Assembly: GCA_947168565.1 (NCBI GenBank)
Contig: CAMVMM010000006.1
Location: 1 to 64,000 of the forward strand
Origin: an uncultured Clostridia bacterium
Lineage (GTDB): Bacteria; Bacillota; Clostridia; Christensenellales; CAG-138
Direction: 5' to 3'
DNA length: 64,000 bases
Positions 39,424-48,055 of this stretch are shown piece by piece (position 1 is the stretch's first letter; every line of letters begins with the position of its first letter). Position numbers and translations under genes: made by a program. Below the pieces are notes generated by a model that had not been told where the DNA came from, ran no database searches, and saw only the letters and a program-made list of their open reading frames with translations.

Positions 39424-40365
39424 ATGAGTGAAAATGCTTTGGGCAATATGATCCGCGAAATGCGAAGGCGGGCGAATCTGACGCAGGAGCAGCTTGCAAG
39501 CGGGATCTGCTCCGCGGTTTCCATATCCCGCATTGAAAACGGCGCTCAGATGCCCTCGGGCAAGGTGCTGAACGCGATCCTTTCGCGGCTTGGCACAAGC
39601 ACCTACCGCATCTGCGATGTGCATTATAAATCCGAAACCCAGCTTGAGTTTGAAAAGGCAGCCGATACCGCCGCCATGCACATAAAGCAGGGCCGGTATG
39701 ACGAGGCGGAGCGGGTTTTGGAGGGCCTTCGTGAGCAGGCGGGGGAAAACGCGCTGAACAGGCAGTATTTCATGCTGCTTGAGGCGTCGCTTTCCGTCTA
39801 TCGCGGCAGGCCGGAGGAGGCGATACCGCAGCTTGAGGCCGCGTTTCGGCTCACAAAGCCGGATGTGGAGCCTGCGGCTGTTCGCGGCGTTTTGCTGACC
39901 TACCGTGAGGCGAATATCATCAGCATTTTGAGCGTTGCAAATTTCAACAGCGGCAGCGAGCTTCGCGCGATAGAGCTTTCAAAAGCGCTGGTGGAGTCCT
40001 TGGAGGCGCATGATTCCGCGCTGAAATTTTATAACACCATAAAGATCAACGCGGCGGGCAATCTTTCGCAGCTTCTTGAAAAGCAGGGCTGGTATAACGA
40101 GGCGCTGAAATATATCGAAAAGGCGGAGCGCTTCTGCATTCTGTACGAGGAGCATTCGCTTTTGCCGGAGATACTCTATTTTAAGGCAAAGGCGCTGCAC
40201 AATACCGGAAACGATGCGGAATGTATCAGAATATTGAAAATCATTCTGCCATATATGGAGCTGATAAACAAAACCGAACCGGCAAAGCTTGCGCGAAGGC
40301 TCCTGAATAAGCTTGAGGGCGGCGATAATGCGGAGCAGAACGCGGAACGGAATGCGAAAGCTTAA
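39424..40365 (+). CDS. XRE-HTH regulator with TPR-like repeats
   Basis: This 313-residue protein has an N-terminal helix-turn-helix (LGNMIREMRRRANLTQEQLASGICSAVSISRIENGAQMPS, about 5-44) and a helical remainder with TPR-like pairs, for example HIKQGRYDEAERVLEGLREQ near residue 82, SVYRGRPEEAIPQLEAAF near residue 122 and LEKQGWYNEALKYIEKAERF near residue 218. The layout resembles RRNPP-type peptide-sensing regulators, but no propeptide gene is recognised next door. It has its own promoter. Confidence 0.85.
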   Translation: MSENALGNMIREMRRRANLTQEQLASGICSAVSISRIENGAQMPSGKVLNAILSRLGTSTYRICDVHYKSETQLEFEKAADTAAMHIKQGRYDEAERVLEGLREQAGENALNRQYFMLLEASLSVYRGRPEEAIPQLEAAFRLTKPDVEPAAVRGVLLTYREANIISILSVANFNSGSELRAIELSKALVESLEAHDSALKFYNTIKINAAGNLSQLLEKQGWYNEALKYIEKAERFCILYEEHSLLPEILYFKAKALHNTGNDAECIRILKIILPYMELINKTEPAKLARRLLNKLEGGDNAEQNAERNAKA

Positions 40366-40631
40366 CATTCGGCTTGGCATTTAACTTAACATTTGATGTA
40401 AGTTTTAATTTAACATGATGCGATATGGTTTTTGGGCGGAGCTTGATATATAATGACTGCGAGGGAGAGCAGGCTTGAGGGAGCTTGGCCGGAGGGAGCG
40501 CACGCAGACAGCGCGAATAGCGCGAATAAGCAAATATAAGTTTTCTGCAAAATTCCGCGCGAAAACAGATCGCTTTCACACCGATCAGAGTATAATAACA
40601 ATTGGATTATTAAAACCAAGGAGGGTTTTTT

Positions 40632-41828
40632 ATGATGAAAAAACTGAAAAAAACGATTTCCCTTTTCGTCCTTGCCGCGCTGCTGCTTGTGACGGCGGCA
40701 CCGTTGGGCACGATGAGCAAGGCCGAAAACAAAACCGTTGGCAACGAGCTTCACGCGGATAAGCATTTTCGCTTTCCGGAGGGCTACAATGAAAACGATT
40801 GCGGCAAAATTGCGGCCTTTCTTGAACAGCTGACAGGAGATGGCTTGAAGAACGGTGAAAAGCTGAGCGACAACTATGATGCGAACGATCCCGAAACATG
40901 GGGAACATATTTGGCAGTAGATGATATGGGGTATACCACGGAGTATCCGCGCTTCTTATTTGAAAATGTGCAGGGAGAACTGCGAGTGACCCATATTTTG
41001 CTGAATGACTGCAATTTGAGCGGAGAGCTTGATCTTTCAGACTGCACAGCTCTTGAATGGCTGCATTGTATTGGAAATTTGTTCACAGCTTTAAGCGTTT
41101 CGGACTGCATTTCGCTTGTTGATTTAGAATGCGCCTTTTCTGCTGTAAATGCGCTTGATGTTTCGGGCTGTACTTCGCTTGAGAATCTAAACTGCACGGA
41201 TGCAAAACTAACCGCACTCGATATTTCGGACTGCACCTCGCTTAGTTCGCTGGACTGCTCCGCGAATAGGCTTACGCAACTTGACACTTCAAACAATGCC
41301 CAACTTGCAACCTTGCGTTGTATGTATAATTATTTCTCTGAACTTGATTTCACATCCAACCCTTTGCTGCCGATAGATGCCGTTATTGCCGTTGGAAACG
41401 GCACGATAGGCTATCAGTATGATGATGGCTGGGAGGTCAATGCGGTGTATGCTTCGCCGTATACCGATGCCGAGTTTACGGGCTGGCATGATGCCAATGA
41501 TAGCTTTGTAGGAATGGGCTTTGAATTTGAGCAGGTAAACGGAACAAACTGGAGCTATGATTGCAGTGAATCACCGGAGTTGAGCATGTTTTACGCAGTT
41601 TTCTCCGGCGGCACCCCGCCTCAGCCCACCATGCTCGGCGATGTTGACGGCAACGGCAGCATAACCATAGCGGATTCCATACTGGCCCTTCGCCTTTCCC
41701 TCGGGCTTGCGGACGGGGAGGGCATTTATCCCGAAAACGCGGATGCGGACGGCAGCGGCAGCGTTACCGTTGCGGACGCTATAATCATCGCCCGCATGGC
41801 GCTCGGAATTTGGGAGCGGCATGAATAG
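40632..41828 (+). CDS. Secreted leucine-rich-repeat protein with dockerin domain
   Basis: This 398-residue protein has a Sec signal peptide (MMKKLKKTISLFVLAALLLVTAAPLG). Five 21-residue LRRs follow, of the LDxSxCTxLxxLxC type (about residues 133-240), and then a linker domain. The C-terminal type I dockerin has two calcium-binding segments: DVDGNGSITIADSILALRLSLG (about 337-358) and DADGSGSVTVADAIIIARMALG (about 371-392). Dockerins dock proteins on cohesin scaffolds; no cohesin is in this window. An AAGGAGGG ribosome site precedes the start. A TATAAT at 40591-40596 may be its -10. Confidence 0.9.
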   Translation: MMKKLKKTISLFVLAALLLVTAAPLGTMSKAENKTVGNELHADKHFRFPEGYNENDCGKIAAFLEQLTGDGLKNGEKLSDNYDANDPETWGTYLAVDDMGYTTEYPRFLFENVQGELRVTHILLNDCNLSGELDLSDCTALEWLHCIGNLFTALSVSDCISLVDLECAFSAVNALDVSGCTSLENLNCTDAKLTALDISDCTSLSSLDCSANRLTQLDTSNNAQLATLRCMYNYFSELDFTSNPLLPIDAVIAVGNGTIGYQYDDGWEVNAVYASPYTDAEFTGWHDANDSFVGMGFEFEQVNGTNWSYDCSESPELSMFYAVFSGGTPPQPTMLGDVDGNGSITIADSILALRLSLGLADGEGIYPENADADGSGSVTVADAIIIARMALGIWERHE

Positions 41829-41874
41829 AATAGTCCAACCAAATAAAGAAAGTGAGTGCAAATAGCCAACTCAA

Positions 41875-41908
41875 GCGCGAAATGCCGCCCGAGAGCGGCA
41901 TTTCGCGC
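41875..41908. terminator. Perfect 14-bp hairpin after the dockerin gene
   Basis: GCGCGAAATGCCGC and its complement enclose CCGAGA. A T-rich tail is lacking on both sides, so it is a likely but not classic terminator shared by the convergent genes. Confidence 0.6.
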
Positions 41909-42029
41909 ATATTGAAATAATAAATTTTGTTCGATCAGACGCATAAAGCGCATACACGCTTTGCGGCTCAAAACGCATACTCGCTTCGGCGGCGGTAAGA
42001 CGGATTCACGCTTTACGGCGAGTGGTGCC

Positions 42030-43217
42030 TCACGTGCTTATCTTCTCAAGTATGCCGTTTGCATAGGCAAGGAAGATGCCGTAATTCGTCATGGGAACGC
42101 GCTGCGCCTTCGCGCGGTCGATGCGCGAGAGCACATATTTGCGGTTGAACATACACGCGCCGCACTGGATCACAAGCTGATAGGGGGAGAGGTCATCGGG
42201 AAAATCCGTGCCGCCGAGGATGTCTATTTTGATGCCTTCGCCGGCAAGCTTTTTCAAAAGCCTTGGCAGCTTCACGCGGCCAATATCCTCCGTTTGCGGG
42301 GCGTGGGAGCAGCATTCGGCGATCAGCACGCGCGAATTCTCGTTTAGCTGCGGAATTATTTTCGCGCCCTCCATGTAATATTCCATATCGCCCTTGAGCG
42401 CAGCGAAAAGCACGGAAAACGAGGTGAGGCGGCTTGCCGCCGGCTTTTTTTCGTAAACCTCGCCGAACGCCTGCGAATCGGTGATTATGAGCGAGGGCGG
42501 CTCCTTCAGCGCAGAAAGCGCCGCCTCCATGCCTGCGGGCGTGCAGCCTATCACCGTGCAGCGGTTGTCCAATAGGTCGCGTATCGTCTGCACCTGCGGC
42601 AGTATCAGCCTGCCCTTGGGCGCGGAGGCGTCCTGCGGCATAACCAGCAGCACCGTGTCGCCTTCCTTCACAAGCGCACCCGTGATGGAGGGCAGCTCGA
42701 AGCCCTCCGGCAGCAGCCTGATGAGCTCCGCTATAAGCGTTTCACGCGAGGCTTTATCGAAGGGGTCGAGCTCAACGGGCTCTATGCTCAGCTCCTTTTT
42801 TAGCCGCGCCCTGAGCGCGTCCTTATCGCCGTCCGTCCTGCCTATAAGGGGCAGGACGGGCGTTTTTTTCGCCGCAAAGCCCTTATAGCGCCTTATATCC
42901 TCCTCCGTGTCGGAATCGGAAAAAAGCAGCACGGCAATATCCGCCTTCTCCGCCGCCCTGTCGGTTTTTTCAACGCGCAGCAGCCCAAGCTCGCCCTCGT
43001 CGTCGTACCCCGCCGTGTCCGTAAGCACGCAGGGGCCGAGCTTTGGCAGCTCCATTGGCTTATTAACGGGGTCGGTGGTGGTGCCCTTTACGGCGGAAAC
43101 TATCGTCACCTCCTGCCCCGCAAGCAGGTTCACAAGCGTGGATTTGCCGCTGTTGCGCGCGCCGAAAAAGCCTATGTGCAGGCGGCTCGCGGAAGGGGTC
43201 TGATTCAATCCTGTCAT
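42030..43217 (-). CDS. hydF: [FeFe]-hydrogenase maturation GTPase HydF
   Basis: This 395-residue scaffold and carrier assembles the H-cluster diiron precursor and delivers it to HydA. The N-terminal GTPase has a P-loop (GARNSGKST near residue 20), a G2/G3 region (KGTTTDPV, DTAGYDD near residue 68) and a dimerisation middle part. The C-terminal iron-sulfur domain has ECCSHAPQ near residue 303 and QCGACMFNR near residue 352, giving the CxH...CxxC ligand set. It is the last gene of the hyd maturation set, 94 bp after hydG. Confidence 0.95.
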   Translation of the reverse strand: MTGLNQTPSASRLHIGFFGARNSGKSTLVNLLAGQEVTIVSAVKGTTTDPVNKPMELPKLGPCVLTDTAGYDDEGELGLLRVEKTDRAAEKADIAVLLFSDSDTEEDIRRYKGFAAKKTPVLPLIGRTDGDKDALRARLKKELSIEPVELDPFDKASRETLIAELIRLLPEGFELPSITGALVKEGDTVLLVMPQDASAPKGRLILPQVQTIRDLLDNRCTVIGCTPAGMEAALSALKEPPSLIITDSQAFGEVYEKKPAASRLTSFSVLFAALKGDMEYYMEGAKIIPQLNENSRVLIAECCSHAPQTEDIGRVKLPRLLKKLAGEGIKIDILGGTDFPDDLSPYQLVIQCGACMFNRKYVLSRIDRAKAQRVPMTNYGIFLAYANGILEKIST

Positions 43218-43238
43218 ATCATTTCCTCAATTTTTTAC

Positions 43239-43312
43239 GCAGAAATTCTGATATTAACGCACAGATCCGGCTGATATTGCAGAAATTCGGCTGATACCGC
43301 ACAGATCCGGCT
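43239..43312. repeat. About 20-bp degenerate tandem repeat between hydG and hydF
   Basis: Four imperfect units alternate CGCAGAAATTC-GATATT and CGCACAGATCCGGCTGATA forms. The repeat fills the whole hydG-hydF gap and includes the end of hydG. Confidence 0.75.
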
Positions 43313-44730
43313 CAAAACCTGAAATCTCTTTCACCCTGCGCTATCTTCACAAGCCTTTCGGCGGCGATGAAGCGCACCTTGTCGCTTGCAACGTTTTTCA
43401 TTTCGGCCTCGATAAGCCTTTCGCCCACCTCGCGCGTTTTGGGCGAAGCGTAGTCCGTCAGATATTCCTTCAGAGTCATAAGCGCGTTCGGCTGGCAGCA
43501 GTTCTGTATCTGCCCGCTCTTGCACAGGCTCATGAACCGGTCGCCCGTGCGCCCCTCGCGGTAGCAGGCGGTGCAGAAGGAGGGGATATAGCCAAGCTCC
43601 ATCAGCCAGCGCACCACCTCGTCCAGCGTGCGGTTGTCGCTCACGTCGAACTGCTCGCTCTTTTCGTCCTCCGGCTCGTCCTCGGCATAGCCGCCAACGC
43701 TCGTTCTGGACGCGCCGCTTATCTGGGAAATGCCCAGATGCAGCAGCCTTTCGCGCACCTTTTTATTTTCGCGGGTGGAGATTATCATGCCGGTGTACGG
43801 CACGGCGATGCGGATGCAGGCGGTGATCTTGGCAAAGGTGTCGTCGTCTATGCCGTTGTCAAACACGTTCGGGTCTATGTCGTCCGCACGCTTGATCCTC
43901 GGAACGCTTATCGTGTGCGGGCCAACGCCGTAGGCAGCCTCAAGATGCTCCGCGTGCATCAAAAGCCCGGCGAACTCGTAGCGGTAAAGCTCCAGCCCGA
44001 AAAGCACGCCAAGTCCAACGTCGTCTATGCCGCCCTGCATGGCGCGGTCCATCGCCTCGGTGTGGTAATCGTAATTATGCTTGGGTCCGGTGGGATGCAG
44101 CTTTTCATAGCTCTCCTTATGGTAGGTTTCCTGAAAAAGGATATAGGTGCCAATGCCCGCGTCGCGCAGCCTGCGGTAGTTTTCAACCGTGGTCGCGGCT
44201 ATGTTCACGTTCACGCGGCGGATGGCGCCGTTCTTGTGCTTAATTGAATATATGGTTTTTATGGATTCCAGAATGTATTCTATCGGGTTATTCACGGGAT
44301 CCTCGCCCGCTTCGAGCGCAAGGCGCTTATGCCCCATGTCCTGAAGCGCGGTCACCTCGCGCACTATGTCCTCCTGCGTGAGCTTTTTTCGGGCAATATG
44401 CTTGTTTTGATGATGATAGGGGCAGTAAACGCAGCCGTTCACGCAGTAGTTTGAAAGATAGAGCGGCGCAAACATCACTATGCGGCTGCCGTAAAAATCC
44501 TTCTTTATCTGCTCGGCAAGGCGGTACATCCGCTCGGTGCGGTCGGGCAGCTCGCAGGCAAGCAGCACGCTTGCCTCGCGGTGGGAAAGCCCCTTGCGGC
44601 GCTCCGCTTTTTCAAGGATGGAGTCGATAAGCGCGGCGTTGGCCTTGTTTGCGTCCGCATAGGCAAGGGTGTCCAGTATCTCCTGATGGTCTATAAACTC
44701 GGTTGCTTTTTGAGATTTGGGGTTATACAT
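43312..44730 (-). CDS. hydG: [FeFe]-hydrogenase H-cluster radical SAM maturase HydG
   Basis: This 472-residue tyrosine lyase makes the CO and CN ligands of the H-cluster. The radical-SAM cluster motif is CVNGCVYC (CX3CX2C) near residue 95. The second, C-terminal cluster motif is CTACYREGRTGDRFM...CCQPNA near residues 375-405. The start at 44730 follows AAAGGACG; the ATG at 44763 lies before the ribosome site. It is preceded by hydE with a roughly 100-bp gap. Confidence 0.96.
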   Translation of the reverse strand: MYNPKSQKATEFIDHQEILDTLAYADANKANAALIDSILEKAERRKGLSHREASVLLACELPDRTERMYRLAEQIKKDFYGSRIVMFAPLYLSNYCVNGCVYCPYHHQNKHIARKKLTQEDIVREVTALQDMGHKRLALEAGEDPVNNPIEYILESIKTIYSIKHKNGAIRRVNVNIAATTVENYRRLRDAGIGTYILFQETYHKESYEKLHPTGPKHNYDYHTEAMDRAMQGGIDDVGLGVLFGLELYRYEFAGLLMHAEHLEAAYGVGPHTISVPRIKRADDIDPNVFDNGIDDDTFAKITACIRIAVPYTGMIISTRENKKVRERLLHLGISQISGASRTSVGGYAEDEPEDEKSEQFDVSDNRTLDEVVRWLMELGYIPSFCTACYREGRTGDRFMSLCKSGQIQNCCQPNALMTLKEYLTDYASPKTREVGERLIEAEMKNVASDKVRFIAAERLVKIAQGERDFRF

Positions 44731-44829
44731 TTTTTTACGTCCTTTCTTCGGGGTCAGGCGCACCTTCCCCCTTAGCTGAATTTTTTATGTTTTATTATTA
44801 AAGAAAGTTTGTTATACAGCGTAATTTTA

Positions 44830-45936
44830 TTACACTTTTTTATCCGTCAGCTTGCTGTCGCCGCGCACGAAGGCGATCTCACAGCCGATCCTCTCAAGCC
44901 GCGCTTCAAGGTCGTTCAGGCTCTGCGCCGCCTCGCTGCCGGTGTAAAGCTTGTTGTCATACAAAGAATACTTTGCGCGAACGTCGGCGGGGGAGAGGTT
45001 CGGCATACACACGTTCGCTCCCGCCAGCATCCCCATCTCGCGCCCGGCGGGGTGTATCGTGCCGAGGGCGGTGGTGGCGGGCAGCAGCACCTCCGGCAAA
45101 AGTATGCGCACCATGCTCAGCATGAAAAGCGTTTGCTCAAAGCTGCCTGCCCTTTCGCCTGCAAAGGGCGTATCATGCGCGGGGATGAACGGGCCCAGGC
45201 CCACCATCTGCGGGCGAAAATCGCGGATGAAAACGAGATCCTCGGCAAGCGTTTCGTGCGTTTGAAACGGGGAGCCGATCATCATTCCGCAGCCCGTTTG
45301 ATACCCGAGCGCGCGCAGGCTTTTCAGGCATTCCATGCGGCTTTCAAGCTTCATTTCATTAGGGTGCAGCCTTGAATAATGCGCCGCGTTCGCCGTTTCG
45401 TGCCGCAGCAGATACCTGTCCGCGCCCGCCTCGCGCCAAAGGGCGTAGGTTTCCCTGCCGTGCTCGCCAAGCGAAAGGGTCACGGCGCATTCGGGGTAAT
45501 TCCGCTTTATTTCGCGCACTGTATCGGCCACTCTTTCGGGAGTGAAACAGGCGTCCTCGCCGCCCTGCATCACGAAGGTGCGAAAGCCGAGCGCATACCC
45601 CTCGGCGCAGCAGGAGAGTATCTCGTCCTTATCGAGCCTGTACCTTGAAACGGTCGGATTGCCGCGCCTTATGCCGCAGTAAAGGCAGTTGTTTTTGCAG
45701 TAATTGCTTATCTCTATAAGCCCGCGAACGTATACCGAATTGCCGTAGTGCTTTTGCTTCAGCTCAAGCGCTTTTTTTGCAAGCTTTTCCCGAAGCGCCG
45801 AAGCCGCTTCCTTCTCAAGCTCCCTTTCGGCGCGAATAAGCAGGGCAAAATCGCCCCGGGTAAGCTCCGCGCCGCCGCGATCGGTCAGCCGCTCCGCAAG
45901 CTCGAATGCGCTTTTTTCAAGCTCGTTTGGCTTCAT
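44830..45936 (-). CDS. hydE: [FeFe]-hydrogenase H-cluster radical SAM maturase HydE
   Basis: This 368-residue radical-SAM enzyme is thought to act on the HydG-derived Fe(CO)2(CN)cysteine synthon. The cluster motif is ISNYCKNNCLYCGIRRGN, with CX3CX2C near residues 79-86. VMQGGEDACFTPERV and GCGMMIGSPFQTHETLAEDL are typical of HydE/BioB-like barrels. It overlaps the TM1266 gene by 4 bp, which implies coupled translation. Confidence 0.95.
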   Translation of the reverse strand: MKPNELEKSAFELAERLTDRGGAELTRGDFALLIRAERELEKEAASALREKLAKKALELKQKHYGNSVYVRGLIEISNYCKNNCLYCGIRRGNPTVSRYRLDKDEILSCCAEGYALGFRTFVMQGGEDACFTPERVADTVREIKRNYPECAVTLSLGEHGRETYALWREAGADRYLLRHETANAAHYSRLHPNEMKLESRMECLKSLRALGYQTGCGMMIGSPFQTHETLAEDLVFIRDFRPQMVGLGPFIPAHDTPFAGERAGSFEQTLFMLSMVRILLPEVLLPATTALGTIHPAGREMGMLAGANVCMPNLSPADVRAKYSLYDNKLYTGSEAAQSLNDLEARLERIGCEIAFVRGDSKLTDKKV

Positions 45937-46190
45937 TTGATCTTGGAATACACGGCGGAGGTGGAAACGCCGTCCAGCATTCCGATTTTGCCGGAAAGGG
46001 TCGACACAACGTCCGCAGGCGCGTCCAGCACCACCGAGATGATGTTCACGCCGCGCTTATGGTAGGGTATGCCCATGCGGCCGATAACGTATTCGCCGTA
46101 ACGGTGCAGTATCGCGTTCAGCTTCTCAACCGAATCCGGATTCTCAACAACTATGCCGAGCTGAGCTACGCGGGTTTCTGTGGTTTCCAT
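45933..46190 (-). CDS. TM1266-family iron-only hydrogenase system regulator
   Basis: This 85-residue ACT-like protein (TRVAQLGIVVENPDSVEKLNAILHRYGEYVIGRMGIPYHKRGVNIISVVLDAPADVVSTLSGKIGMLDGVSTSAVYSK) matches the TM1266 family, which travels with hydEFG and is presumed regulatory, by analogy with NikR-type ACT domains, although it lacks a DNA-binding part. It is the first gene of the maturation set and sits behind a long leader with a terminator. Confidence 0.92.
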   Translation of the reverse strand: METTETRVAQLGIVVENPDSVEKLNAILHRYGEYVIGRMGIPYHKRGVNIISVVLDAPADVVSTLSGKIGMLDGVSTSAVYSKIK

Positions 46191-46467
46191 AATTCTTTCT
46201 CCTTGAACTGAAATACTGTCGTTTTTTCAGACCCATCTCCCGCCTGCGCAAATAAAAACCGCGCTCCATGAAGAAGCGCGGAAAAAGCACGATAAACGCC
46301 CGCCGAAGCGGTTTCGTATTCCACAGCCCCTTCAATCAGAAATCCCGCTTAAACAAGCCGAAAATCTTTACGTCGGAAAACCGGTCGATTGTATCACGCT
46401 GCCTGCCGTTGGGAAAAGAATTTTTGTTAAAACCTCGCCCCTTCGGTGCGGCAGCTACGTTAAGATG
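46191..46467 (-). promoter_or_regulatory. Long leader of the hyd maturation operon with internal terminator
   Basis: From the promoter at 46468-46497, the minus-strand leader is about 270 nt. It holds many short stems, a CCGC-TTC-GGCGG hairpin just before an intrinsic terminator (46246-46281), and then about 55 nt to the start codon. This layout suggests transcription attenuation, possibly by a riboswitch or protein. I could not match it to a known class: no T-box GGTGG-ACCGCG core and no full glycine or SAM core. Confidence 0.55.
46246..46281 (-). terminator. Intrinsic terminator inside the hyd leader
   Basis: On the minus strand, CCGCGCT/AGCGCGG (7 bp, 9-nt loop) is followed by TTTTTATTT. 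It lies about 55 nt upstream of the TM1266-like start. Confidence 0.75.
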
Positions 46468-46497
46468 AGTATAACAGAACCGGAGGGGAAAAAGCAA
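46468..46497 (-). promoter_or_regulatory. Promoter of the hyd maturation operon
   Basis: On the minus strand, TTGCTT, an 18-bp spacer and TATACT predict a start near 46461. Confidence 0.6.
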
Positions 46498-46537
46498 GCC
46501 CCGCCGGTATCGAAAAATAAATATAATTTATTCGCTG

Positions 46538-46593
46538 AAGCATTGGCGCTAAAGTACGGGCGTTAAAGCATTGGCTCTAAAGCATGGGCGTTA
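46538..46593. repeat. 14-bp tandem repeat, four copies
   Basis: Units of AAGCATTGGCGCTA, AAGTACGGGCGTTA, AAGCATTGGCTCTA and AAGCATGGGCGTTA run head to tail. The last unit covers the stop of the gene at 46591. Confidence 0.85.
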
Positions 46594-47658
46594 AAGCCTC
46601 GCCCTGCGCTTTTCGATAAGCGCCTTCACTATGATAAACGTGAATGAAAGCAACATGAACAATGCCGCCGAACGATAAACGATCCGCACGAAGAATATAA
46701 ACGGAATGCGTTCGCCGCCCGCGATCAGATCGAATATAAAGAATACCGCCGCAAGTAAGAGCCCGAGAAACAGCCCGCATGCGAGCAGCATACCGAAGGC
46801 GAAGAAAAACGCCGTGCCGCCGCCTCCATTCAGCTTCAGCTTTTTCTGCTTCAAAAACCGCTTATCGGGCTTTTGACCCTCCGCGAGCGCGAGCGCGCAG
46901 TCAAGATAGGGGCGAAGCTTCTCAAATGCCTGCTCCGCGCTTGAAACATAGGCGCATTCTGCGGCATCGGGCTCGTTCGGATCGCGGTAAACCCCCTGCT
47001 TTTCCTCGTTGAAAGCCAAATCCTCCGCCCAAAGCATTTTTTCCTTCAGCGCGGAATCCCAGAATATGGAGCTTGGAATAATGCCGTATTCTCCGAAAAT
47101 ATCGAAGCTGTCCGCCGGATGGTCGGCTGCGATTATCCTCTGCCCCTTCTGCTCATAATAGATGCCCCTCGTGCGAACCTTGCCGTTCTTCACCATGGCG
47201 CGAAGCGCGGAAAGCATGGTGCGCATGATAAGCTCGTCGGTCGAACAGCCGGCGCAGATATTGACCCTTATACCCCCTATGCACCTCGCACCGCGCTTTT
47301 CATACGTCCCTTTTTCCCTGACGGCATAGCCGCGCTCGGCAAAATAGGAGCCTATCAGCGCATACAGCTCCTTTTCATGCGCTTCGTATCTCCTATACTC
47401 GGCCTGAATGCGCTCGTGATCCGCCTGAAGATACGCACGAACCTCCGCAAGTATGGCTTCGGCGGGCTTGTCCTCCTGCTCAAGTATACCTATAACGGCC
47501 TTCAAAGCCTCGTCGCCGGCTTCGCCCGTGTGCTGCAGCGTGTCCTTCGTGCTGCCGATTATATCATATAGGGCTTTTGCTCGGCTCTCGGCGTCAAGCC
47601 GCTCAAGTCCGTCCGTTGAGCATTCCGTGTATATCCATTCGATAGTGCTTTTATCCAT
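46591..47658 (-). CDS. Unknown membrane protein with long cytoplasmic domain
   Basis: This 355-residue protein has about 280 residues of soluble, largely helical and acidic N-terminal region (with ICAGCSTDELIMRTMLSALRAMVKNGKVRTRGIYYEQKG near its middle). Two C-terminal membrane helices (about 285-315 and 325-350) and a basic KRRARL end follow. An ATCGGAGGT ribosome site marks the start. It is the fourth gene of the glgC-glgD-NTF2 run, 18 bp after the preceding stop. Family and role are not recognised. Confidence 0.75.
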   Translation of the reverse strand: MDKSTIEWIYTECSTDGLERLDAESRAKALYDIIGSTKDTLQHTGEAGDEALKAVIGILEQEDKPAEAILAEVRAYLQADHERIQAEYRRYEAHEKELYALIGSYFAERGYAVREKGTYEKRGARCIGGIRVNICAGCSTDELIMRTMLSALRAMVKNGKVRTRGIYYEQKGQRIIAADHPADSFDIFGEYGIIPSSIFWDSALKEKMLWAEDLAFNEEKQGVYRDPNEPDAAECAYVSSAEQAFEKLRPYLDCALALAEGQKPDKRFLKQKKLKLNGGGGTAFFFAFGMLLACGLFLGLLLAAVFFIFDLIAGGERIPFIFFVRIVYRSAALFMLLSFTFIIVKALIEKRRARL

Positions 47659-47676
47659 AGACCTCCGATAGTTGAT

Positions 47677-48048
47677 TCAAACGGTCAAATCCCTTCTCCA
47701 TTCCGGCGGCTCGCCGTCGTCACCCCAGTATTCGTCGAGGCGGACTATTCGCTCATCTCGATCAAGCGTGATAAACGAGCAGCAATGGAATGAAAGGGAA
47801 GGATCGTCCCTTGAAAAGACCCTTGCCGCCGCGATAACGGTATTTCCAATGCGGTATTCGCGCTCGAGCTCGCCCCGCCACTGCCCGGGGTAATCGCAGT
47901 TGGCGTGAATAAACCCGTCGAGCGTGAAGCTTTCGCGGGTATTATGCCAAAAAACATTCGCCTTTTCATGGAAAAAGGGTCGCAAAGCGGCGGCGTCCTT
48001 GGAGATCACCGCCGCAAAATACGCTTTTAATGAAAATTGGTTTTTCAT
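47677..48048 (-). CDS. NTF2/SnoaL-like domain protein
   Basis: This 123-residue protein has the NTF2 cone-fold pattern: an N-terminal helix (LKAYFAAVISKDAAALRPFFHEKANVFW), then TLDGFIHANCDYPGQW, then strands ending RDERIVRLDEYWGDDGEPPEWR. The fold is used by small enzymes and binding proteins; the ligand is unknown. It begins 7 bp after glgD, so it is part of the glycogen operon. No strong ribosome site is visible, so expression may rely on coupling. Confidence 0.8.
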   Translation of the reverse strand: MKNQFSLKAYFAAVISKDAAALRPFFHEKANVFWHNTRESFTLDGFIHANCDYPGQWRGELEREYRIGNTVIAAARVFSRDDPSLSFHCCSFITLDRDERIVRLDEYWGDDGEPPEWRRDLTV

Positions 48049-48055
48049 TATTGGA

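Noticed and set aside
46191..46467. T-box or glycine riboswitch in the hyd leader
   Set aside because: Fragments such as CCGAAGGGG and GTGGAATACGAAACCGC recall these classes, but the required order and full cores are missing.
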